From Podospora bellae-mahoneyi (lineage: Eukaryota > Ascomycota > Sordariomycetes > Sordariales > Podosporaceae), in contig NC_085883.1 in assembly GCF_035222275.1 (NCBI RefSeq), positions 2,170,001-2,234,000 on the forward strand: a DNA stretch of 64,000 nucleotides, in the 5' to 3' direction. Below the pieces are notes generated by a model. That model did not search any database, was not told the DNA's origin, and worked only from the letters and a program-made list of their open reading frames with translations. The position numbers and the translations under genes are program-made. The stretch's first letter is position 1; each line of letters opens with the position of its first letter. This document shows, one piece after another, positions 21,809 to 32,029 of this stretch.

Positions 21809-22890
21809 GGGATTTGAGCGTCGAGGTGCTGGAAGGGGGCCAGTTTAAGGGATCAGTTTAAGGGGTCAGTTTAAGGGGTCAGTTTAAGGGGTCAGTTTAA
21901 GAGGTCAGTTCGAGAGGTCAGCTTGGGAGGGTCAGTTTGGGGCGAAGAGGGTCTGGGGTTTGCTTCGTTTGTATCCTATTGCGTGTATTCCAAGATCGTT
22001 GGACTGTGATTTTGTCATTCTACTTTGTGAAGTGGTGTTATTCAGACAGTAACTTTGACCAGAACGATTACAATCGGGACCAGAGATGCCTTCTTTTCCC
22101 GCCGCCGTGCGCTGATGTATAGACACATTGGCCCTTTTGCCTACGAGATTAAATCTGACACTAAACCACCGACGAAGCTGTGCGGCAATGACGGCTGGAG
22201 TGTGGTGTATGGCGCGGATGATCCAAGAACAGGGCGATGCTCGGGAGGCTGGGGAAACAGTGTAGAGTTTGGATGCTTGTGGACATACAAAAACAAGAAG
22301 AGGCAAAGAGGCAGAGAGGCTTTTAATTCTTTTTCAGAGTTTTTACACAACTCAACGCTTCAGGGATGGTAGTCTCTTCCACATGAGAAGGACACCACCT
22401 GTGAAACTGTGAAGGAGAGTAGTTACACAGATCCCGAGGATGGGAGAGGTCTCGTTGATTCTTTACGTTTTCTCTGTTTTCTCTTTTCTCTCTGCAACCA
22501 GACTCGGCCGCTTGCAATGGGGCTGAGCCATCCCTGGGACTTTTCGAACCTTCCGGATTATTTCGTGCTCAAAGTCCGGTCCCTAAACTCCATTGGTAAG
22601 CTGATGGAGCGGGGTGTTTCTCTCCTGGTGTGGAGTGTGGAGTGGATGGTGGCTAGATAGGTACATGAGAGTATGTGAGCAGGTGCTTCTTTCTGAGAGG
22701 TGTGGGGGGTAGGAGCAAGATTTTCCAAGAGAAAATACAGGGGGTTCCGTGCAACTAAGAGGTACCAGGGTCAATGGTCAGTCATGTATACTTATGGTTT
22801 CGCGGCATGATCGTGACTTGTGGGCTAAAGTGGGCTAGAATCATCAGGATGTATGAGGTAGACAGTAAAATTAACACTTATAACTGCCTA
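21809..22890. other. NAG3 3' flank with a 13-bp tandem repeat; no gene seen
   Basis: About 1.1 kb. The first part carries the 13-bp array described separately. The rest has only short frames without protein character. Confidence 0.4.
21841..21942. repeat. 13-bp tandem repeat (CAGTTTAAGGGGT), about eight copies
   Basis: Units start at 21841, 21854, 21867, 21880, 21893 and 21906, with more divergent units at 21919 and 21933. The left units are nearly identical and the right ones accumulate substitutions. It begins about 33 bp after the NAG3 stop and so may lie in its 3' UTR. Confidence 0.9.
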
Positions 22891-22969
22891 GCTAGTCCCA
22901 GACTACAGTTGACAAATCCCGCTGTGAGATTGCCCTCCGACCGATAATGCCCTCCTTTCTACCTGGTAG

Positions 22970-24030
22970 ACAGTCCTCATTCTTTAGGACTTGAAACGCA
23001 TTGCTTCTTGCGAGAGGGGCTGCCATCTTCCTCTTGTTCCTCGATACTGCGCTTCTTTCCGGAGACAGTCTTCGTGTCCTTGTCTTCGCTGGTAGTATCC
23101 TTCTTGGAGTCTGCGACGCCACTATCTTCATCCTCAGCAACGACATCAGTAGTTCAGCCAGAAGCGCTCAGTGCCATCTGCACGGTTGTACCAGTATTCC
23201 TAAAAACGGTAATAGTTGGTTGGCGGCCTATAGTCGGGGGAATCGACAAACGTGTCGATCAGCCACCTGGCTGCCAAATGCTGCTTCTCAGCCCAAGCCT
23301 TCAGAATCCAATATGGGCCAGGGTCATCGTCGTCATCTGACTCTTAAAATCCCTCGAAGTAGCCCAATAACTCGACATCCTTAAAACTGATTAACTTCAT
23401 ACTCTCGTTCTTGCTGTTGACAAAAATATTCCCCGGAGGAAACATAGCGCCGTTGCTTATGCTACGAATCTTTGAATACCTATCGAACTTGGTGACAGCT
23501 TCCAGAAGCTGCTTGAGAACGGCGAGACGAACTGGTTCGTCTGCTAGCTCCCCTCGCGATAGCAGTTCTTGCATGGTTTCTCCTTCCCCACGCTCTAAGA
23601 GGATCATGCGGACCCAGCGGACGGGCTTCTCTGGGTGATCTGTCTCGAGCGGGAAAGTCCAGGATCCCTCCTCGGGTGTGTCTTGCAGGGCCATGTAGGC
23701 GCGGGCCTCGAGTGCATAGTCGCGCTCTGCACATGCCATGCAGTCAACGCAATTTTACACAGGGATCTACGCATCTAAATTCACATTCCGCAGTGCTCAA
23801 GAAGTTGTAGTCGACGCCATTGTAGATCTTGGCAATATACTCCATCGAGGGGTCGTCTTCGAGGTGGCAAGTCATCACGTGGGGTCCTCCGTCACCTCAC
23901 TCACTGTCGTTCACATCTTTGAATGCGTGGCTACTTTTGTCGCCGGTGATGGTGAGTACCCTTGCCGTGTCCTCGCTTGGGTCGAAGGGTTCGATATCCA
24001 TGGGAGGAAAATTGAGGGCGAGCTCGATGG
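22970..24030 (-). pseudogene. Decayed gene, possibly protein-kinase-like
   Basis: On the minus strand several consecutive open blocks read like one protein, but with in-frame stops between them. Upstream block, near 24020-23900: DSIELALNFPPMDIEPFDPS. Next block, to about 23780: HLEDDPSMEYIAKIYNGVDY. Best block, 23739-23344: ERDYALEARAYMALQ, then RWVRMILLERGEGETMQELL, LKQLLEAVTKFDR and PGNIFVNSKNESMKLISFKD. Then a block with PYWILKAWAEKQHLAARW and a Lys/Glu-rich end near 23000. The NIFV...KLISF pattern resembles a kinase HxDxxxxN...L.DF region with the catalytic Asp not evident. I could not join the blocks with good introns, so I call it a pseudogene; it could still be a spliced gene that I failed to model. 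Confidence 0.5.
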
Positions 24031-24897
24031 AGTCTGAACCGCATAGGTACCATGAAGGTGGTTGTCACCGTAACTGTCCTATCTTTACTTCATACTCACG
24101 GCCGAATGGCATGGGCGATGTGTGTGGATGAATCTTCAGTGTCGTGCCGAGGGGGTATCGCCCTAGGGCGTCGTTGGGAGACATGACCTTTTAAGCATCC
24201 ATGATGAGTATGTGTAGATGGATGAATTATCGACGTTACCTGACTTTGGCACCGTGTATTAAGTGTGCACATTCTCATCCACACATGACTGAAGCTTCCA
24301 CGCTTCTCAACGCCATTACTGATGGTGGACTGTGGTGCCTGGACAAAAGCCAAGCTTTGAAAGTCCCCTGCAGCGGCGCCACTAGATACCCCGGAAAGGG
24401 CCGTTGAAGAAGAGATGCCGTCTGGGGTAAACCTCCGTAGCGGCTGGGCGGCTTGGCTTCCGGGCAAGGTGAGTCTAGGCTTGATGAGTCCATGACATTG
24501 AGAGAGAAACGGAAATGTATTGCTATCTGATGTGTCCAGAAAAGAAGAAGAAGAAGAAGAAGAAGAAGAAGAAGAAATGCACTTAATATCGGCAGGCGTG
24601 TTCTGCAGGGTCACCTGCGATCTGCATTCGGCCGCGGGCACAAGATCTCGCCAGAGTCGATTGGGAAGGAGCAACCACAGGGTCACACCGAGCGGGCAAC
24701 TGACGGGGCCACCTCACTTTAATCTTACTCTTCTTCTTCTCCACGTCTCACATGTCATCCAGTCTGTCGGATCGGATTCCATCTCGACATTCTTCAATCC
24801 TGTGGCCCCTTTACAAGTACAACCTGCGACCCGTCCCGAGTCCCGAGTGCAGTACCGCCGAGTCCCTGCATGAACCGTGAGTGATCGGCCATGAAAT
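24031..24897. promoter_or_regulatory. RON1 upstream region
   Basis: No gene supported. It contains a (GAA)n block at 24544-24577 and pyrimidine stretches towards the RON1 start. Presumed promoter and 5' UTR. Confidence 0.4.
24544..24577. repeat. (GAA)n microsatellite upstream of RON1
   Basis: About eleven tandem GAA units, read directly. Confidence 0.85.
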
Positions 24898-26886
24898 ATG
24901 GCCAGCTACAATGGCATGCCGGCCATGTCCTCCGGCGCCACGGGTCCTGACGCCCTGGGACATCAAGGCCAGCAATCGCTCGGCATCGACGGCTTTGATC
25001 CGCACAGTATGACATTTGACGACCCGTTGCTGTGAGTATCACAATCGCGGGAGCTCAACTGAGAACTAATCATCTCATCTTCTTACAGCCACAACCTCCC
25101 ATTTACCCCGACAGCCGCATACGATTTTGACACCCTTAGCACAACATTTGAAGACCCGTTCTCCTACCCAGCCAGACCGTTCGGTAACGATGTCGCCAAC
25201 ACCGCTTTCATGGGAAATTTGGGAGGGCTAGGCGTCGACCCAGAAAGCTGCTACAATGGCAACCACGGTGGCGCCGAGGGGTCATCCTCCCCACAAGAAC
25301 TCGACAACAAACTCCTCGGCTTCGGCGCGGTTGTCCCAGGCAAAGCCACCCTGATCGACCCCTTGGGACAGTTTATCGAACCTATGATGAGCGCAGAGTT
25401 ATACGGCATGTTCTTTGTCGCCGAGGACGTCTTTGGGGCAGATAACGGCGGCGATAACCGACGTCCGATGGAGTTGACTTGCTACAGGAGGAATCTATGG
25501 CAGTGTTCGGGGCAGATTACTCTCCCGAGACAAGTGGCGCAATATGCTGTGGCCGATGGGCAGCAACGGATGCCAGTGGTGGAATTAGCGGCATCTATCA
25601 CGGCGCTCGAGAGTATTGAAGGGAAACAAACGGAGATCATTTCCATCCCGTGGAAGAGTAACAATCCTGCTCTAGGAGGAGTGACTGAGGAATCGACAAA
25701 GTCCGCAGGGGCGCCAGCGATAACTGTGTTGGACTTGGGGTCGGGCCAGGAGATTGATGGGACGAACAGAGTGACGGTGGGGGTGTCGTGGAAGAGACTG
25801 CAGTTTAAGCATGCCACCGCGAACAATGGGCGGAGGAAGGGACTCCAGCAGCATTACGTGGTGCAGATAAATTTGCTGGTTAAGGGGAAGGGTGGAGAGT
25901 ATGTCAAGGTTGCCGAAGTTCAGTCGGGACCGGTCATTGTGCGAGGCAGAAGTCCCAGGAATTTTGACAGTAGGAAAGACGTGCCTCTATCAGGAGACAA
26001 GAGGCTACTGGAGAGGAAAAGCATCGAGGGGTTGAGTTCGGGCTCTACGACTACGAAGCAACAGCAGCAACATACGGGAACTCCACAGAGCCAGCCCCAG
26101 AGTCAAGATTTTGGGCAAGGTTTTCTTCATAGATATCAGGGGATGGGAAGTTTACCGGTATGCCTCCAAGTCCGATCAAGTTCTTTGTTTCACACGCTGA
26201 CAATCACGCAGTCCACGACAGATTGGTCAACTCCTCGACCGTTCCTCTCACCAAACCCCCAGCAACAGCACGCCAGTAAGAAGCTAGCTTTGTCCTCTCC
26301 AAGTCTCAACCGGCCGCCAGTACCGCCCTGGGTGCCAATAGATGCCACATTAGCAACTCCATTGCCAACCGGCAAACAATTACAACACACTAGCAACCTT
26401 TTGAAGCCAACCCGCGGACTACATTCTACTTCCCAGTCCAACAACCTCCCTATCAACCTCTCCCTCTCAGAAGATGAGCGCAGCCCACCAAACTTGAATC
26501 GATCTAATTCCTCGGGTGGCGAATCGTCTCAAAGCCCACAGCAGCACTTTTCCATGTCGTCATCGTCAAAAGCGGGGAATAGCAGGCCGGGTTTGGGACA
26601 CAAGAGCCAGAGGACTGAGAGTGGGGGTGCGCAGCAGCTTAACAGTCCGCAGGATCAGACGGAGGTGGATATGTTGTATGAGTATTTTCCATTGAGTGTG
26701 GATGACTGGTAAGTCTGTGCCTGGAGAGATGGGAGTAGAGGGGAGAGAAAGTGTTGACGGAATCATAGGATGCCGCCGGTGGATGCGATTTATCGACCGC
26801 ATGTGGTTCATCATACTATTGTGCCGCCTGAGGTGAAGGCGCAGCAACTGAGGAGTAAGGGAAAGAGGTATTTCGCTGCTGACTGA
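24898..26886 (+). CDS. ron1: Ndt80/PhoG-domain transcription factor, RON1-type GlcNAc regulator
   Basis: Four exons (24898-25031, 25089-26157, 26212-26708, 26769-26886) give 605 residues. The third intron completes the Trp of VDDW and leads to a conserved-looking end (VHHTIVPPEVKAQQLR). The 54-nt intron at 26158-26211 keeps the frame open if retained, but has good splice signals. Residues about 120-330 form an Ndt80/PhoG-like DNA-binding region, with LIDPLGQFIEPMMSAELYGM, FFVAEDV, LTCYRRNLWQCSGQITLP and ITVGVSWKRLQFKHATANN-like strands. A Ser/Gln/Pro-rich disordered region follows. RON1 in Trichoderma is the Ndt80-like activator of the GlcNAc cluster. Its position between NAG3 and HXK3 supports the same role here. 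Confidence 0.88.
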
Positions 26887-27189
26887 GGTCAAGAAGAGGG
26901 GGGCCATGATGGGATTTAGGTTGCATGTTGAAGAGGGTGGAGGATGTAGAGTTATATATACCAGGGACAGTTACTGCGAAGGAGATGGGGCGATGTGAAG
27001 TATATGGGAGAATGGTGAATGATGGCACGGCCTGGGATGGATGTCTGTGCAAGTTTTTTGGTGTTTGTGGTACGGAATTTTGGCTGGGCGTTTCAGGGGG
27101 GGAATGATGTATTATTGTACGACAACATCACACTCAGGGGACGGGGGGCGTTAATCATCAGCTTTTTGTATTGTGGCCTTTTTGGCTTT
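26887..27189. other. Convergent 3' flanks RON1 / HXK3
   Basis: 303 bp between two converging stop codons. Nothing coding is seen. Confidence 0.5.
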
Positions 27190-28847
27190 TCAGGATCTCG
27201 TGCTTTGCTTGTCCACACAAGCCAACGCCACTGCTGCACCCAAAACTGAACTTTGTTTTGCGGGGACGAGCTTAAAGGTGGTGGGTGTGTTGAGTGTTAG
27301 TTGGTCGAGGTAGGATTGCAAGTGGAAGAGGTAATGGGGGTAGTGCTCTATCACAGAGCCGGTGTAGGCTATTGTTGTTGTCTTCTGGGGTTGTTTTTGA
27401 GGGGAAGAAGCTTCGAGGTTTATTTCGTGAAGTGCGTGGAGGGAGGCGGCGAGGATGGAGGCTGAGCGTTGGGTTATGAGGGAGGCGATTGAGGTGAGGA
27501 GGGAGAGGTCGGTTTGGGAGGGGGGGTAGGGGGAAGGGTGGAGGGTTTGGAAGTGGAGGGGGTCACTGGGGGGGTGTTAGTGAACATGATGCATCAGAGA
27601 GGGACAGGGGACGGGAAGCACCTTTCGAGAAGAGATAGAGTCTTTGCATCGAGGGTGTATTCCCTCGCTAAAGAATCCGGGACAACCCCGCCGAATGCCC
27701 CCGTTTCGTGGATTGCATCGACCAAAATCAACCTGGCCACCTCGCCGAGGTAGAACCCGCTGACGAGATGCTCCAGGGGCTGAAAGTCTGGTCTTGGGTG
27801 GGAGGCTTTGAGGGCCTTGTCCCATTTTGTTGAGGGGAGGGAGGGGCCGCCGAACATACCGAGTTCTGTGTTTACTATTACGTGAGTGGCGAGGGTTTGG
27901 GGACGGGGGGGGAGTTTGGAGGGGCTGATGGTGGTGACGGGGAGGTAGGCGGCGATGTTGACGCCTGTGCCGAGGATTAGACCGAAGGTTGTGGTTGAGG
28001 GATGGGAGTAAGCTGCGGAGAGGAGCGTGGCGGAGGAGTCGTTTACTATGGCTGAAAGGGAGACGTGTAGGTTGTGGTGGAGGCAAGAGGTTTGGAGTAT
28101 GGAGTAGAGGTTTTGGTTCAAGAGGCCGTCGGCGGCGTGGAAGGATTTTCCCATGGGGCGGAGGAGGTAGGTTTGGGGGGCGGGTTCTCTGCGTGGATGT
28201 TAGCATTGGGTGTGTTTGAGAGGATGGATAGACATTATACGAGGAGGAATGGCATACTCAATTGGAAAGCTCCACGACAGCCCAAGCAATAACGGGTCAT
28301 CAGCACAGTGACCCTGCCTGCTGTCTTTTGCCACAGTTTGGTAGATTTTCTCAGCCATCCAGTCAAAAAAGGCTCTGCCCTTCAATGCTCTGATATCATT
28401 GTCGATATTGAAGGTGTCAATGCTGACGATGACGCTCTCTGGACCTCCTGAAGAACCCCTGCCCTTGAGGTCCACCAGAGCAACTCGCAAGGTTGAGCCC
28501 CCAACGTCAACAGCCAGATATTGACCCGACTCATCTCCCGTGGGAAGCTCGGTATGGTACGAGGGAAGCATGCAAGCCGGATTTGAGAGGAGGCCCTCAC
28601 GAAACTCAAGCTTCAGCTTTTGTGACAGAGCTCTACGCTTGTCTGGTTGAGTAGGATCCAAAAGCAAACTCTCGGCTTTTGCGAGGAAATCGCTGATAGA
28701 GGTTGAGCCATCCTTGCTGGGTGGTTCACGTAGGGTTGGTGAGGACTCAGTCGAGGTTGTCCAGAAAGCTAACAAAGCTTGGAGAAATGATCGGCCTCGG
28801 AAAAGCGATTTGATGACGGCCAGGAGTAAGTCACGCAGAGATGCCAT
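27190..28847 (-). CDS. hxk3: Atypical hexokinase, GlcNAc kinase HXK3-type
   Basis: Three exons (28847-28258, 28188-27622, 27565-27190) give 510 residues. The phosphate-1 motif LAVDVGGSTLRVALVDL starts at about 112. LGLSWSFPIE corresponds to the hexokinase sugar-site FSFP block. AIVNDSSATLLSAAY holds the Asn-Asp that carries the catalytic base in hexokinases. GLILGTGVNIA is the phosphate-2/GTG segment, and NTELGMFGG and AYTGSVIEHYP correspond to later family blocks. It is shorter and more divergent than glucose hexokinases. In Trichoderma and Candida an unusual hexokinase of this kind phosphorylates GlcNAc, and the cluster context supports that. The N-terminus has a short hydrophobic stretch (LRDLLLAVIKSLF). 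It is divergent from the deaminase gene. Confidence 0.87.
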
Positions 28848-30118
28848 GGCGAAAATGAACGAATGCAAGAAAGAGGTCCCTGTTGGGGACCTGTCTCTAT
28901 TACTTATGGGACGCTGATGAAAAAGCAGACATCCAAATTTCAATACGAGGTCCCATATGAGGTGGAATAAGGCTGGCGATCAGAGCTACCTTCCTGGACT
29001 GGCATGGCTGTTAGCTCGCTACTTTTGACTCGTGCACGACATTACTCGATACCGCGCAGCAACGGGCTTGTGGGAGTTGTTCTTGGTGTATCGCTCTCCA
29101 AGAAACCACGACTACGCAAAGTCTGGAGATTGTTTAATAGAAACGAATAATGTACTTGGGCGAAAGATGAGGTTCTTGTTAGCCACCTGTTGTCTCGACC
29201 TAACAGGCATCCAACTCCAGCGGTTGCGTCGGTAGATTGCCGCCAGCAAAACTGGCGGGAAAGACCTTTGAGCCTCCAACGACCAATCTATTCAAGACGA
29301 GAAGCATGGCCGGTAGTGGGTGAGGAATGGCAAAGTCGTGGGGGACCAATGACGGAGGGATCTTGGAGATTGACTGGCACGGCTGCTTGGAGCTGAATAT
29401 TGCAGAACATTTCCTCGTCTCGTTGTCGGTTTAGGGAGGTGGGTGGGAAAGTAACGTTCCATGCCTTCCTTGGCTGGGGGAGGCTGTCAGCGGAGAGTAA
29501 CCCTGGAGGGAGCCGCAACTGAAGTCTGTCAAGACGATTGGGTTTCGTAGATTTGACTTCAATCATTCGCCAAAGCCCTGTCCAACGGGGGCCATCACAT
29601 CATCAGCAGGCCGTTCGTGGCCGTTGTAACCTGGACAGAGGAACACACAGTGTGGGCGGTATGGCTGGGCACCGTGGGAATCTCGTGATAGCACGGGCCA
29701 CATGAACTCTAACCTCCCTCCCGTCCACAAACAGCAAGCACAACCCAGGGACAGGTTGAAAAGGGAAGGCGTTGGGGCATCATACTTGCCATGGAGGGAG
29801 TAGTGGATGACGGGCGATCGGGGCACAGGTCCATCGCAACCTGCAACTTGTGCCACCACTGCTCCTCAAGTCCCCGGTCCTATGATAAACGTTTCATCCA
29901 CTGCCATCATTACCAATTACCACTACCGTTGACAGTTCATCACAGGTATCACATTGCTCAAGTGACTGAGCCCTCCGAATCCCGGACATACTCGGCGTGG
30001 AATATCACAAGTGTTGTTCTGGGCCATCAGTCATCAGCCTCCGCAATCCTAAGAACTCTCTGCCCTCCAACCTACCCGCAACGCCTTGCTGTGCTCTGAA
30101 GCTCCAATAGAGGCCGAA
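28848..30118. promoter_or_regulatory. Divergent promoter between HXK3 and deaminase genes
   Basis: 1.27 kb without a supported gene, shared by the kinase and deaminase genes. One TCCACAAAC near 29726 resembles a partial Ndt80-type CRCAAA core, which alone is weak evidence. Confidence 0.45.
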
Positions 30119-31344
30119 ATGAGACTCATCATCAGAGACAACGGAGAGGCTGCCAGCCGATACGCCGCCAACTACATTGTCGAGAGAATCAACATCTTCC
30201 GCCCTGGCCCAACGAATCCCTTTGTACTAGGTCTTCCTACCGGATCCAGTCCTGAGATCGTATACCGAATTCTTGTCGAGAAGCATCGTGCCGGCAAGGT
30301 CTCGTTTCAAAATGTTGTGACTTTCAACATGGTAAGCCGACCTTTCTCTCTATACCGGATCGCGTGGCTGATTACCATCACCTCCAGGACGAGTACATTG
30401 GACTCCCACGAGACCATCCCGAGAGCTACCACTCGTTTATGCACAAACACTTCTTCTCGCACATTGATATCAATCCGGACAACATCAACATGCTTGATGG
30501 CAACGCCTCCGACCTAGAGGCCCATTGTTCCGACTACGAAGCCAAGATCAAGGCTCTGGGAGGAATCAACCTCTTCCTGGCGGGCATTGGTGAAGATGGC
30601 CACATCGCCTTCAACGAGCCCGGCTCAAGCTTGGCCTCTCGTACTCGCGTCAAGACACTTACCTACGACACCATCCTCGCCAACAGCCGCTTCTTTGCTA
30701 ATGACGTGGGAAAGGTACCCAAGATGGCCTTGACTGTTGGAGTTCAGACTATTCTCGACTCCCGCGAAGTGGTTGCCCTCGTCATCGGTGCCCGGAAGGC
30801 CATTGCTCTCCAACACTGCATCGAGCAAGGGGTGAATCACATGTGGACCTTGTCTGCCTTGCAGTTGCATCCATATCCTCTGATTGTGTGCGACGAGGAC
30901 GCCACACTGGAGCTGCAGGTAAAGACGGTCAAGTACTTCAAGAGTATTGAGCAGGTTGCTCGATCCAATGGCCTTGAGCAAGGCCTGCCTCTCAAAATCA
31001 GCACCAGTCATGTGCCCACGCTTCATGATACACCACCGTCCCCAGCGCAGACCCCTGTTCGGTTCAGGATGCGAATCCCCACGAAAGCGGAATTATTTGG
31101 CGAGTCGGCGTACACGGTCGAGTCCGGTTGCCCTTCTCCCAGATTAGACTCCATGTCGGCTCGAATCAAGAAAGACGAACGATGCCCTTCACCGCGCTTT
31201 GATGCCATGTCCAGTCGGCTCAAGAGTGACAAGGCTGATCACTCCGACCATGATCGGGCGCCTGATTCCGACAGCCTATGGCGTTTTATTTTGCCGCTAC
31301 AACTGCAAGACCACAAAGATGGCCACAGCGGCACAACAGACTAA
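30119..31344 (+). CDS. dam1: Glucosamine-6-phosphate deaminase with extended C-terminal tail
   Basis: Two exons (30119-30331, 30388-31344) with a 56-nt intron give 389 residues. It converts GlcN-6-P to fructose-6-P and ammonia. Family landmarks: [16 protein letters not shown] near residues 40-55, [14 protein letters not shown] after the intron, and the signature [18 protein letters not shown] at about 136-153 with the catalytic Asp-His region. The catalytic core ends near residue 270, as in bacterial NagB. A tail of about 120 residues follows that is Ser/Pro-rich and contains two tandem 18-residue units starting [14 protein letters not shown] and [14 protein letters not shown]. The start is the ATG at 30119; the frame is open upstream but without conserved sequence. 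Confidence 0.92.
31129..31236 (+). repeat. Two 54-bp coding repeats in the deaminase tail
   Basis: Units 31129-31182 and 31183-31236 encode C-P-S-P-R-[LF]-D-[SA]-M-S-[AS]-R-[IL]-K followed by a charged linker. The spacing is exactly 18 codons. Confidence 0.8.
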
Positions 31345-32029
31345 AACGAATGGTAACTGGGTCAGTCACGGGGAGTTGGGCATCTGGGGTCGGAGTTGCA
31401 ACCGCCGCTGCCGCGGGTTCTGGTTTGTGAGGTGACTTTTAAGTTTTGTCTACTGCCCTAAAAATGCACTTCAAATAGCTCTTTTTCCGAGTATTGAGGC
31501 TCAAATGCATGAGTGTGGATGGAAGCCTGGTAGTCGGCGGGCCGCGCCGCATATCATCGCTTTCTTTGGTGTGCCCCTGAAAGTGAAGATTCGGCCCCCA
31601 CGACCCCCAACTTTGCACTCGGCCGCCTTGCTGTGGTCTGAGGGCACAATTGGCAGCCCACCTTAACGATTGGAAAGATGGCCGTCGTCGGAGAGCCATA
31701 TCAAACATCAAGCATTGCCAGCTGATTTGCACTGTGGCTTGCCCACTGCCTCACTAGGCACCACCACAGCTGGCCTCAGTCTTGCCCATAGTCGGTAAGT
31801 ATAAGCCATGGTCACACGCAGGCAACTTTTGTGGCCGTTTGTGGTGATTATGCGAACAAAAGGGTATTGTGATGGGGCGTGGTCTAGGTGGTGGGTGGGT
31901 GTGGTGTGGTGGTCATGGACTTTTTGTACTCTAACTACCCAGCCGGCTCAATAACACATTCCTCAGCAGGTTTTCTCGATCTCTCATTTTGATGAAAAAC
32001 CAAATGGTTTTTTTTTTTTTTTTTGAACA
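31345..32029. other. Deaminase 3' flank and leader of the next gene
   Basis: 685 bp without a supported gene. A T18 tract (about 32008-32025) ends shortly before the next ATG. Confidence 0.4.

Noticed and set aside
23001-23384. Plus-strand hydrophobic frame opposite the decayed gene
   Set aside because: Antisense of the Lys/Glu-rich end of the decayed minus-strand gene, which produces a false hydrophobic signal.
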